NCBI GenBank assembly: GCA_964369605.1
Contig: CAYJFD010000006.1
Location: 10,142 to 74,141, forward strand
Length of the DNA: 64,000 bases
Source: CAYJFD01 sp964369605
Lineage (GTDB): Bacteria > Bacteroidota > Bacteroidia > Bacteroidales > UBA932
Reading direction: 5' to 3'
Shown: positions 1-7,835 of the stretch, piece by piece
Layout of the letters: every line of letters starts with the position of its first letter
Position numbering within the stretch: position 1 is the first letter of the stretch
Position numbers and translations under genes: made by a program
Notes under the pieces: model-generated
The model's database searches: none
Seen by the model: only the letters and a program-made list of their open reading frames with translations
Told to the model about the DNA's origin: nothing

Positions 1-1431
1 AAGGTTTGTAAGTTCTGGAAAGTGCTCTTCGCAGTAATCGTATAGGAGCATAAAGCGTGATTCCTTACTCATAATCTTGCCTAGAACTGCGTGCTTAAAG
101 TAATAATCTATCATATTTGTTAAAAAATCTTCTCCTCCTTGTTCTATGAGCTTTTTAAACAAGTTTTGGTTTGAATGCTTATTATACCACTGGTCTATTA
201 TAGACGAGAGGGTCATGGCCTTACATATATGAGTGTAATCTATCCATTTTGTCTGTAGGATCTCGTAGGGAGGTGTAGGCGAGTAGTGTAAACCTAGTTC
301 CTTAGACTGGTTTCTCATATTTGTACCCGGTAGACATTTAAGGGTTTCTATTTGAATTTCTGAGACCTTTAAGCCTATAAGAAAGAGAGTGTCTTTTATT
401 AGCTGCTGGTAGCTGTATTCTGGAAGTCCAATGATTAGGTCTGAATGCACTTCGAACTTTCCAGAATTCAATAGCTTAGTGATTCCATCTATAGTATCAT
501 CCTTAGAGCCGAGTCTACAAGAAGCCCGAAGGACATTATCATCTAAACTTTGAACGCCTACCTCTATGTGAATCAGGTCGGTAGGTAGGGTGTATAGCTT
601 TTCTTCCACGTCCTTACTTAGGTATGCTGGGTGAACCTCTAGGTGGAATCGCAGCCTCTGGTTGTATTCTTCAAAGAGCTCTAGGAGCTCAAGTGCTCGT
701 TTAGGCTTAGCATTAAATGTTCTGTCAAGGATGCGAATCTCTCTTATACCTCTATTATATATGTACTCTAGTCTTGTTCTAAGCGTTTTAAGGGGTAGAT
801 CCTGTAGTTTGTTCTTTATGCCACTAATACAAAATGAACAGGTATTGAAACATCCCCTAGATGTTTCTAGCTGAACAAATGATTTACTCCAATCAAAAAA
901 ATGAGAAGACTCAGGAGCTGATACTTCCTCGAAGTTTTCTACCTGCGCTAGCCCTCCATCTATATAGTCCCCATCTGAGGATATAAAACATAAGCCTTGA
1001 TGAGGATTTAATTTATTTGAAGTGTCGTGGGTTTCGACAAGGTTCTTTATCATTTTGTCAAATACCTCTTCGCCTTCACCTCTAAATACGTAGTCGATAT
1101 AAGGTCGTGATCTAAGGTAGTTTTCATTTTCAATAGGAGTGCCGAGAAATTCAGGGCCGCCGAGTATAACACGCGTCTGCTGATATATTGCTTTGTAATC
1201 CTGGATAATGGAAGTTAGATATTCGTGATTGAAAAGCCAGGCTGTTGCTAGTATTATATCTGGTTTATAGTCGATTAGTAGGTTCATTATCTCAGAACTC
1301 TGAGTGTTAATCGTACCATTTACTTTCACCCATTCTATAGGATATTCTTGCTTTAACATAGAGTGTAGAGCAGGGAATGCTAAGTTTGAGTGAGAGTATG
1401 AGGAGTTAATATCTAGCCAGCAAATTATCAT
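1..1431 (-). CDS. B12-binding domain radical SAM protein, DUF4080 type (3' end outside window)
   Basis: An open frame of 477 codons runs off the left edge without a stop. The first ~130 residues look like a cobalamin-binding fold (MIICWLDINSSYSHSNLAFP at the N-terminus, later VILGGPEFLG). The radical SAM cluster motif CFNTCSFC has cysteines at 194, 198 and 201, followed by a typical radical SAM barrel (EVHPAYL, HIEVGVQSLD, DLIIGLPEY). The C-terminal part resembles the DUF4080 extension found in Bacteroidetes and Firmicutes. Such enzymes combine a 4Fe-4S cluster, S-adenosylmethionine and probably cobalamin; the substrate is unknown. The start is the ATG at 1431; the upstream gene is divergent. 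Family assignment is confident, function is not. Confidence 0.85.
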   Translation of the reverse strand, partial: MIICWLDINSSYSHSNLAFPALHSMLKQEYPIEWVKVNGTINTQSSEIMNLLIDYKPDIILATAWLFNHEYLTSIIQDYKAIYQQTRVILGGPEFLGTPIENENYLRSRPYIDYVFRGEGEEVFDKMIKNLVETHDTSNKLNPHQGLCFISSDGDYIDGGLAQVENFEEVSAPESSHFFDWSKSFVQLETSRGCFNTCSFCISGIKNKLQDLPLKTLRTRLEYIYNRGIREIRILDRTFNAKPKRALELLELFEEYNQRLRFHLEVHPAYLSKDVEEKLYTLPTDLIHIEVGVQSLDDNVLRASCRLGSKDDTIDGITKLLNSGKFEVHSDLIIGLPEYSYQQLIKDTLFLIGLKVSEIQIETLKCLPGTNMRNQSKELGLHYSPTPPYEILQTKWIDYTHICKAMTLSSIIDQWYNKHSNQNLFKKLIEQGGEDFLTNMIDYYFKHAVLGKIMSKESRFMLLYDYCEEHFPELTNL

Positions 1432-1528
1432 AGAACAAAGTTAGCTGTTTCTTTAGAATATTTATTTACAAAATGTAAAAAGTTGATTACAAAACATCAA
1501 GAAGGTAATTATTATGGTATCTTTTCAT

Positions 1529-1536
1529 TAGTTTTG
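1529..1536 (+). promoter_or_regulatory. -7 promoter box for the thioredoxin-like lipoprotein gene
   Basis: TAGTTTTG matches the Bacteroidetes -7 consensus TAnnTTTG, 24 bases before the ATG at 1561. No clear TTTG -33 box lies at the usual distance, so this is a candidate only. Confidence 0.5.
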
Positions 1537-1560
1537 TAAAAATCATTAATATATAAAGGT

Positions 1561-2640
1561 ATGAAACAGTATACTATACAGACACTATTATTGGGCGTAT
1601 TTCTTTTCGCCGCATCGCTTGTTTATTCTTGTGATTCAAAAATTAACGGGAAAGATGTTTCTACGAAATCCTTTATACTAGGGTCGAATAATCTTGAAAT
1701 ACCTATGGAGCAAAGTGAGGTTGTGAGTTTGACCTTGCTGCCTATTGGTTCATATCCAGGTGATGTATTATTGTCAAGTAGTGATGAGAGTATAGTTAAG
1801 GTGACTTGGGTAGAAGGTGCAGGAGTCGATTCTGAGTATCCTCAGATAGTGATAGATGCTTTGAGTGAGGGTGAGGCAGTAGTTGAAGTCTCTAGTAAGC
1901 AAAAGCCAGAATTAAAAGAAACATGTAAGGTCGTTGTGGGACCTAAAGAGATACTAAGGAGAACTCTATTATATAGGTTCACTGCTACGTGGTGCGGCTA
2001 CTGTCCTACGATGTCGGCGGGTGTACTATATGCTCAGAGATTAAGACCAGATGAGATAATAGAGATAGCCTTTCATACAGGAGATATTTTAACCAAGAGT
2101 GAAGGAGAGGAGTTAGAAGAATATTTTAGGATATCTAGTTTGCCGAGTGGTGTTGTAAATGCAGACCCTAGTCATATATTAAGCTATACATCTAATATCG
2201 CAAGCGCCGTGGATGCTTCAGTGGAGAATTATCCTTTGGCAAGTGTTGTAGAGTTAGAGGCAAGTATTAACGAGGCAGGATTGATCACGGCGGAAGTAGA
2301 TACTCAGATATTAGAGGATGGTAGGTATAGGTTGATGCTTGCAGTAACAATAGATGGATATATGTACCCACAGACTTCAGGAGGTGGGAGTAGTTTAGCG
2401 CCAGACTATGAGCAACAAAATGTATTCAATACATTTATTACTGAGGGGGGAGTAAATGGCGAAGATTTAGGAGACCTAGTGCAGGGAGATAGCTTTATTA
2501 AAGAATATAGTTTTGATTTTTCTGAGGGGATAAAAAAACTGCCAGTGAATTATGATCTTAGTTATAATGTAGTAGCCTATATCCAAAAGCTAGAGGGAGG
2601 GAAATATATTATTAATAATGCCGATATAGTTAACTTATAA
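1561..2640 (+). CDS. Lipoprotein with thioredoxin-like CGYC motif (Omp28-like)
   Basis: A 359-residue protein with a lipoprotein signal ending in LVYSC (Cys24), so it is probably envelope-anchored. Residues ~30-125 look like an Ig/BACON-type beta domain. A thioredoxin-like segment follows with the motif FTATWCGYCPTMSAG; the active-site pair is C145-G-Y-C148. The rest is beta-rich and resembles Omp28-related proteins. It could be a surface thiol-disulfide protein; no substrate is apparent. The gene ends one base before the stop of the convergent regulator gene on the minus strand, so the two 3' ends practically touch. The family call is moderate; the lipobox and CxxC motif are directly visible. 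Confidence 0.7.
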   Translation: MKQYTIQTLLLGVFLFAASLVYSCDSKINGKDVSTKSFILGSNNLEIPMEQSEVVSLTLLPIGSYPGDVLLSSSDESIVKVTWVEGAGVDSEYPQIVIDALSEGEAVVEVSSKQKPELKETCKVVVGPKEILRRTLLYRFTATWCGYCPTMSAGVLYAQRLRPDEIIEIAFHTGDILTKSEGEELEEYFRISSLPSGVVNADPSHILSYTSNIASAVDASVENYPLASVVELEASINEAGLITAEVDTQILEDGRYRLMLAVTIDGYMYPQTSGGGSSLAPDYEQQNVFNTFITEGGVNGEDLGDLVQGDSFIKEYSFDFSEGIKKLPVNYDLSYNVVAYIQKLEGGKYIINNADIVNL

Positions 2641-2641
2641 T

Positions 2642-4393
2642 TTAAGTAAGGATATTTTTTATTTTGTTGAGGCTAGAGCAATACTCAGAAGGTGAACACC
2701 CTACTTCCTTCTTAAAGGCTCTGTAGAATGTTGCGCTACTAGTATATCCAACATCTATAATTATTTGCTTTAAAGGAGTGTTTTTGTTTGAAAGCAATAC
2801 AGTGGCTTCTTCTATTCTAAGACTATTAATATAGTTGAAGAAACTTTGCCCATAATTTTCGTTGATAGCTTTAGAAATATACTTTCGGTTAGTGTTTAAT
2901 TTTTCAGCGATCACATCAATATTTAGACTTGTTTCTCTGTACAACTTTTCAGATTTCATAATGTGTTCAATTTGTAGGAAGAGTGAATAGCTCTGATTTT
3001 TACTAGATGGTGATTGTGAGTTTTGAGGTCTGAGTAAATCTTGTTTCTTTAAGTGTTTTAAGTGTTGGCTGACAAGTGTTTTGTTAGCTCTACTTCGGTT
3101 AAAGTGTAAAATCCATAGAAAAATAATTAAAATACTACTTCCTCCAAAGATTGTAGCAATCAGTGTTGTTTGTTTTCTTGCTTTTAGCAGAGAGATCTCA
3201 TTTTTCTGAATATCTTCTTGATGTTTAGCTTGTTGGTATAATATTCGATATGTATTAAATTCCCTTTCTCTTTGATGAAGAAGAATGCTGTCAGTTAAGT
3301 GATGGAAAGCGTTATTGTATTTAGTCCTTTCAACAGGTCTACCTAAAGTGCTGTAAATTTTTGATAGATTAGAGAATATTGAAGCCAAGTGAATAAGTGA
3401 ATTATTTTCTTTGGCTATATTTTTAGCAGTGAAAAATGAATTTATTGCACGCTCATACTCTCCTATAGATGCTAGAAAAAGACCATAGTAGTAATAGTAA
3501 TCGACTTTAATAGAAAAGTGCGAATTCTCTAAATATATAGCAGATTTTCTAAAATATTCACTGGCTAAATCTATCTTGTCCTGTTTGTGATATATCATAG
3601 CCTGAATATAGAGTATTTCAGCTAACGTGTGATATATCTTATTGTCTTGGGATAGAGTATGGCATCTGTTAATATTTAATAGTGCAGACTCGTAATCTGA
3701 ATTTAGATATTGTGTTTTTGCAATTTCAAGTTGAACTACGATTATAACAGCATCCTCTACTGTGTGTGTGTTTATTAAGTCTTGTGCTATTAGTGTGTAC
3801 TCTAAACCAGTTGAATCTGATCTTAGAAATAATATCCTCATAATGTTACAAATACTAGATAACATTCCCCTAACATTTTCGCTCTCTTTGTTGTTTTCAT
3901 ACGATTGTAGGAAGTAGTTAATAGCCTTTCCGTAGTTCAGTTCATTTTTCAGTGCGTCGGAGGCGAGGATATAGCTTATAGCATCAAGAATCTCCTTATC
4001 GTCAGTTTGGATGCCAATGAGTTTGTCGCGGTATATACTAAATAGAGAATCTTTATTCAATAAGTTGTAAGCTTGACTTAGATATACTGCTGACCAATTA
4101 CTTTCATTAATATAACCAGCCTTATCACATGCTACATGGTATGATTCTATATCTTTAACTATTTGATTTATTCGCCCCGAATTTAAGAAAAAGTTCCATA
4201 CAGGTCTGTGGAAAGAAAGATCTAAGGTGTCGAATGCTGGTTTAGCTAGATGTGCTTTAAGCATAGTACTATCTTTGATTATATATTCTGCTGATTTTGG
4301 ATTATCTTGTATCCTATATTCTTTACAAGAGAATAATAATAAAGAAAGCATTATTAGAGAATAACCTAGATGTTTAGTCGGTGTGAAGGGCAT
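2642..4393 (-). CDS. Membrane TPR-AraC family transcriptional regulator (lipoprotein signal)
   Basis: A 583-residue protein. The N-terminus (MPFTPTKHLGYSLIMLSLLLFSC) is a signal with lipobox LFSC. Residues ~60-380 form TPR-like helices, then comes a coiled stretch and a transmembrane segment (TTLIATIFGGSSILIIFLWI), then a C-terminal AraC helix-turn-helix domain (YISKAINENYGQSFFNYINS, later FYRAFKKEVGCSPSEY). Topology should be periplasmic sensor, one membrane pass, cytoplasmic DNA-binding domain. The frame is open further upstream to 4567, but I chose 4393 because it gives the signal peptide, sits just behind a -7 box, and gives the same length as the paralogue at 14398-16152 (584 residues). 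Likely target: the divergent lipoprotein gene at 4644. Confidence 0.85.
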   Translation of the reverse strand: MPFTPTKHLGYSLIMLSLLLFSCKEYRIQDNPKSAEYIIKDSTMLKAHLAKPAFDTLDLSFHRPVWNFFLNSGRINQIVKDIESYHVACDKAGYINESNWSAVYLSQAYNLLNKDSLFSIYRDKLIGIQTDDKEILDAISYILASDALKNELNYGKAINYFLQSYENNKESENVRGMLSSICNIMRILFLRSDSTGLEYTLIAQDLINTHTVEDAVIIVVQLEIAKTQYLNSDYESALLNINRCHTLSQDNKIYHTLAEILYIQAMIYHKQDKIDLASEYFRKSAIYLENSHFSIKVDYYYYYGLFLASIGEYERAINSFFTAKNIAKENNSLIHLASIFSNLSKIYSTLGRPVERTKYNNAFHHLTDSILLHQREREFNTYRILYQQAKHQEDIQKNEISLLKARKQTTLIATIFGGSSILIIFLWILHFNRSRANKTLVSQHLKHLKKQDLLRPQNSQSPSSKNQSYSLFLQIEHIMKSEKLYRETSLNIDVIAEKLNTNRKYISKAINENYGQSFFNYINSLRIEEATVLLSNKNTPLKQIIIDVGYTSSATFYRAFKKEVGCSPSEYCSSLNKIKNILT

Positions 4394-4411
4394 AAGTTTG
4401 TTGTTAGATTG

Positions 4412-4419
4412 CAAAGATA
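4412..4419 (-). promoter_or_regulatory. -7 promoter box for the TPR-AraC regulator
   Basis: On the minus strand this reads TATCTTTG, a perfect TAnnTTTG box, 18 bases upstream of the chosen ATG at 4393. It lies inside the longer open frame and therefore argues against the upstream start. Confidence 0.65.
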
Positions 4420-4521
4420 TACATATAAAATGTAAATCTAGAAAAATAATTGTGAATTGTGAATTGAATGATGGGATTTGAAACTCTTTGAAAATCAATG
4501 TGTTCGCAGAATGAGATAAAA

Positions 4522-4564
4522 GGTTTCCTAAAGTGAGATATGGTTTTCTCAAAGTGAGAGATAT
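4522..4564. promoter_or_regulatory. Tandem direct repeat, candidate operator
   Basis: Two adjacent similar units lie in the divergent intergenic region: GGTTTCCTAAAGTGAGATAT (4522-4541) and a second unit beginning GGTTTTCTCAAAGTGAGA (4542-4564). A partial third copy, ATGAGATAAA, is at 4511-4520. The pair sits just upstream of the promoter for the lipoprotein at 4644. Tandem repeats about two helical turns apart are the usual layout of AraC-family binding sites, so the neighbouring regulator is the natural candidate; binding is inferred. Confidence 0.5.
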
Positions 4565-4592
4565 CAAAATGTCTAGTATTGGAATAATAAGC

Positions 4593-4600
4593 TAAGTTTG
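4593..4600 (+). promoter_or_regulatory. -7 promoter box for the fimbrillin/BspA-like lipoprotein
   Basis: TAAGTTTG matches TAnnTTTG, 43 bases before the ATG at 4644. No good -33 TTTG is present, as expected if an activator bound at 4522-4564 is needed. Confidence 0.55.
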
Positions 4601-4643
4601 TACAAGAAATAAGAATTTAATAATAACCTATAAAATTAAAATC

Positions 4644-6503
4644 ATGAAAAAAACAAGAATCTACCTACTGGCATTAGCAGTATTATCAGTTATCTTCGCT
4701 TGTGATAATGATCCTGAGCCATTAAAGGAAAAAGTAACATTTAAGACGAAGATAAATCCGACAACGAAAGCTACGGCTTCAAATTTCGAGGATGGTGATG
4801 AAATAGGAGTGTCTTCCTTTCAAGATGAAGGAATGACTCAGGTAAAAGATTTGAATGTCGCTTATGTTTATGATGAAAATACAAAAGTTTTTGTTGGAAT
4901 TAATCCGATAGCTTTTGATAGTGAAGGTCAAGAGTTGTCATTTAGAGCTGTTTATCCTTATGATGAAGAAAATAAAGGTGAGTTTGTTTTTGAAATTAAT
5001 GATGATCAATCAGAGCACGTGGATTATTCTAAGAGTGATCTTATGGTGGCTGAACTAGGTTTGACCGATAATCTACAACCTGAGCTAGTATTTGAGCATA
5101 AGATGAGTATGTTAGTTTTAGATATTGTAAAGAGTGATATCGTATTATCAGAAGCAGAGATTAGAGTAAAGACAAGAACTAAAGTTAATGTGAACCTCGA
5201 TAGTAGAACGTATATAGGAACAGGAAGTTTAACCCCAGTTTTAGTAGGAAGCAATGGAAATATGAGCTATAAAGTTATTATTTCTCCTCAGACTATGGAA
5301 TCAATGGATGATTTCATCACTATAGAAGTAGCTGATAATGTATATGTCTTACCAGTAGAGGCTATGGAATTTAAATCAGGGATGTCATATAATTATGATA
5401 TAAGTATTGATAGTGGAAACTTATCGTTTGTGACAGAAATAACTTCTTGGCAAGACGGGGGAAATATTACTCCTGAGCCAGCGGATGAGGGATTGATGCT
5501 TAGCTCTATAGATCCAGAGAATCTTCCTGAGGAGGACAACTGGGTAATAGTAGATAGAGTCGCAGAAAGTGGAGCAATAGAGGTGAAGGTGGATGCGCAA
5601 GGTAATGCCGTTTTGGATGAAGATTTAAAACCAACAATCATCGGAGATGGTGACTTTAAGAATCTATTCCTAGCCTTAAAGGCAGCAGAGAAGCTAGATA
5701 GGATAATAACCTTAGAGTTTCCAAACCTTGAAAAAATACCTCATTATGCATTATTTGACGTGTCAAAGATGGAGAATACACCATTCGCTGATCCTACACT
5801 GGCGACTGTTACTTCGGTAGGATCAATAATTGCCCCTGTTGCGACATCGATAGGGGAGTCAGCGTTATTTGGATCTTCTAATTTAGTATCGGTAAGTGCT
5901 CCAAATTCGGAGGTTATACACGGTGGAGCATTTAGCTTTTGTGCAAAAATTGAAAATTTAGAATTTTTAGAGGTGGAGGAGATAAAGCAACAGGCATTTG
6001 CTTTTTGTATGGGATTAAAGACTCTGATCATACCTAAAGTGAAAATTTTAGGGCTTAATGTATTTTCAATGTGTCCTAGTTTAACATCTTTAGACTTACC
6101 AGAAGTAGAGATATTAGAAGGAGGAGCATTTACAGGTAGTAATTTAACATCTATAAGCCTACCAAAAGCTAAGTTTATAGGTCCACAAACATTTACTTCT
6201 TGCGCAAAATTACACACTATATCAATTCCAAAGGCAGAGGAGATAGGAGAATGGGCATTTAATAAATGTAATGCGCTAGAAACATTAATAGTTGCAACAG
6301 ATTCTGAAATAACAGATGTCCATATTGAAGCCTTTGGAGTAGTTATGACTGAGATTGGAAATATTGATTTGACAACTGCTAAGGATAATGGAACAACTGC
6401 GAATTTAGATACTAAAATATGGACAGTGCCTTATTTTGATATTTTAACAGGGAAGCAAACAACAGTAAGTTTTGGTTCATTTAACTCCATAACATTAAAG
6501 TAA
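4644..6503 (+). CDS. Fimbrillin-like lipoprotein with C-terminal BspA leucine-rich repeats
   Basis: A 619-residue protein with lipobox VIFAC at residues 16-20. Residues ~30-275 resemble the fimbrillin/Mfa-like family (FKTKINPTTKATASNFEDGD, RAVYPYD, ending ITSWQDGG). A linker follows, then from ~350 a run of BspA-type (LRR_5) repeats with the pattern xxIxxxAFxxCxxLxxLxLP (for example IGEWAFNKCNALETLIV). The combination suggests a surface-exposed adhesin or fimbria-associated protein. It is divergent from the TPR-AraC regulator and is followed by a strong terminator, so it is probably monocistronic. Large antisense open frames inside it are by-products of the repeat composition. Domain calls are from pattern recognition; ligand unknown. 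Confidence 0.75.
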   Translation: MKKTRIYLLALAVLSVIFACDNDPEPLKEKVTFKTKINPTTKATASNFEDGDEIGVSSFQDEGMTQVKDLNVAYVYDENTKVFVGINPIAFDSEGQELSFRAVYPYDEENKGEFVFEINDDQSEHVDYSKSDLMVAELGLTDNLQPELVFEHKMSMLVLDIVKSDIVLSEAEIRVKTRTKVNVNLDSRTYIGTGSLTPVLVGSNGNMSYKVIISPQTMESMDDFITIEVADNVYVLPVEAMEFKSGMSYNYDISIDSGNLSFVTEITSWQDGGNITPEPADEGLMLSSIDPENLPEEDNWVIVDRVAESGAIEVKVDAQGNAVLDEDLKPTIIGDGDFKNLFLALKAAEKLDRIITLEFPNLEKIPHYALFDVSKMENTPFADPTLATVTSVGSIIAPVATSIGESALFGSSNLVSVSAPNSEVIHGGAFSFCAKIENLEFLEVEEIKQQAFAFCMGLKTLIIPKVKILGLNVFSMCPSLTSLDLPEVEILEGGAFTGSNLTSISLPKAKFIGPQTFTSCAKLHTISIPKAEEIGEWAFNKCNALETLIVATDSEITDVHIEAFGVVMTEIGNIDLTTAKDNGTTANLDTKIWTVPYFDILTGKQTTVSFGSFNSITLK

Positions 6504-6514
6504 ATAAAATTATA

Positions 6515-6560
6515 AAAAATAGCAGGGCCTAATATTGATAGATTATGCTCTGCTATTTTT
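6515..6560 (+). terminator. Rho-independent terminator after the BspA-like gene
   Basis: AAAAATAGCAG at 6515-6525 pairs with CTGCTATTTTT at 6550-6560, with a 24-base loop. The T-run follows directly. Confidence 0.7.
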
Positions 6561-6596
6561 ATGTCGGTAAAATATTTCCAGAAAGAAAGTTTTTAG

Positions 6597-6604
6597 TAAC
6601 TTTG
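6597..6604 (+). promoter_or_regulatory. -7 promoter box for smpB, very close to the start codon
   Basis: TAACTTTG is a perfect -7 box; TTTC at 6575-6578 may be the -33 element (18-base spacer). The smpB ATG starts only 8 bases after the box ends, so the transcript would have almost no leader. Confidence 0.6.
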
Positions 6605-6611
6605 CAGCCTT

Positions 6612-7073
6612 ATGGCGAAGGATACGAAAAAAGCGAAAATAGATGTAAAGAATAAAAGGGCTTCTTATGAGTATGAATTCATAGATACCTATGTGGCTGG
6701 AGTGGTGCTTTCAGGAACTGAGATTAAATCAATCAGGGCAGGAAAGGTTTCTCTTGCTGACAGCTATTGCTATTTCGTGAACTCGGAGCTATATGTCAAA
6801 AATATGCACGTAGCTGATTATTGGTGGGCATCTTTTAATAAACACGATCCTAAAAGAGACCGAAAATTACTACTTCAGAAAAAAGAACTTAAGAAATTAG
6901 AGAAAGCCACAAAAGAAAAAGGTATGACCATAGTTGCAACACGTCTTTTCGTTGCAGAGAATGGTTTTGCGAAAATCTGTATTGCGCTAGCAAGGGGTAA
7001 AAAAGAATATGATAAGAGAAATTCTATCAAGGAAAAGGACCAGCAGCGTGAAATGGATAGAATGAGATTCTAA
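6612..7073 (+). CDS. smpB: SsrA-binding protein SmpB
   Basis: A 153-residue protein, the usual length. It binds tmRNA and brings it to stalled ribosomes for trans-translation. Family sequence is clear throughout: NKRASYEYEFIDTYVAGVVL and GTEIKSIRAGKVSLADSYC at the N-terminus, and the basic tail (GKKEYDKRNSIKEKDQQREM) that folds in the decoding centre. It has its own promoter and is followed by a separate promoter for the ribosomal operon. In many genomes a different gene precedes the S10 operon; here smpB takes the place where rpsJ would be expected. Confidence 0.97.
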   Translation: MAKDTKKAKIDVKNKRASYEYEFIDTYVAGVVLSGTEIKSIRAGKVSLADSYCYFVNSELYVKNMHVADYWWASFNKHDPKRDRKLLLQKKELKKLEKATKEKGMTIVATRLFVAENGFAKICIALARGKKEYDKRNSIKEKDQQREMDRMRF

Positions 7074-7095
7074 TTCAAAAAAAAGCAGCTAATGC

Positions 7096-7125
7096 TTTGA
7101 AAATCAAAAAATATTACTACCTTTG
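7096..7125 (+). promoter_or_regulatory. Promoter of the ribosomal protein operon
   Basis: TTTG at 7096-7099, an 18-base spacer, and TACCTTTG at 7118-7125 make an almost ideal Bacteroidetes housekeeping promoter. Transcription should start near 7130, giving a leader of about 60 bases before rplC. Confidence 0.8.
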
Positions 7126-7128
7126 CAG

Positions 7129-7147
7129 CCCGCAAATTTTATGCGGG
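7129..7147 (+). promoter_or_regulatory. Hairpin at the 5' end of the ribosomal operon leader
   Basis: CCCGCA (7129-7134) and TGCGGG (7142-7147) form a perfect six-pair, GC-rich stem with a seven-base loop, at or just after the predicted transcription start. It could protect the 5' end or be a binding site for autoregulation by a ribosomal protein; neither is shown. Confidence 0.5.
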
Positions 7148-7191
7148 ATGTTTAATTTATTGATAAACACTAATTTATAATTAAAAAACCA

Positions 7192-7830
7192 ATGCCTGGA
7201 TTAATTGGAAAAAAAATCGGAATGACATCCGTTTTCGATGCTGATGGGAAAAATATCCCATGCACCGTTATTGAGGCTGGTCCGTGTGTAGTTACGCAGA
7301 TTCGTACAGTAGAAAAAGATGGTTATGCCGCTGTACAGCTTGCCTATGGCGAAAAAAAAGAGAAACACACCAGCAAGCCCCTTCAAGGGCACTTTGAAAA
7401 GGCAGGAACCACTCCTAAGCGCAAGCTAGTTGAATTTAGACGCTTTAACGTTGAAGACGTTAAGTTAGGAGACACTTTCACCGTCACAGATCTTGACCTC
7501 AGTCTTGAGGGAGGAACTGAAGGATGGGTAGACATTACAGGTATCTCTAAAGGTAAGGGATTCCAAGGTGTTGTGAAACGCCACGGATTCGCCGGAGTAG
7601 GAGGTCAAACTCATGGTCAACACAACAGATTACGTGCTCCTGGTTCACTAGGTGCTTCGTCTTGGCCTTCAAGAGTATTTAAGGGTATGAGAATGGCAGG
7701 CCGTATGGGTGGTGACAGAGTTAAGGTAATTAACTCAAGAGTTATCAAACTTGTTCCTGAAAACAATCTTATCGTTGTGAAGGGTTCTATACCTGGTGCA
7801 AAAGGTTCTTATGTAATAATTGAGGATTAA
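7192..7830 (+). CDS. rplC: 50S ribosomal protein L3
   Basis: A 212-residue protein of the usual bacterial length. The N-terminus MPGLIGKKIGMTSVFD and the conserved loop KRHGFAGVGGQTHGQHNRLR (around the Gln that PrmB methylates in other bacteria) are diagnostic. It binds near the peptidyl-transferase centre and helps start 50S assembly. It is the first gene of this operon; rpsJ, which normally precedes it, is absent. Five bases separate it from rplD. Confidence 0.98.
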   Translation: MPGLIGKKIGMTSVFDADGKNIPCTVIEAGPCVVTQIRTVEKDGYAAVQLAYGEKKEKHTSKPLQGHFEKAGTTPKRKLVEFRRFNVEDVKLGDTFTVTDLDLSLEGGTEGWVDITGISKGKGFQGVVKRHGFAGVGGQTHGQHNRLRAPGSLGASSWPSRVFKGMRMAGRMGGDRVKVINSRVIKLVPENNLIVVKGSIPGAKGSYVIIED

Positions 7831-7835
7831 TCACT

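Noticed and set aside
4394..4567. N-terminal extension of the first TPR-AraC regulator
   Set aside because: It would place a -7 box and the operator inside the gene and bury the signal peptide; the paralogue begins at the equivalent of 4393.
5024..6217. Antisense open frames within the BspA-like gene
   Set aside because: They mirror the coding bias of the sense repeats and have no recognisable features.
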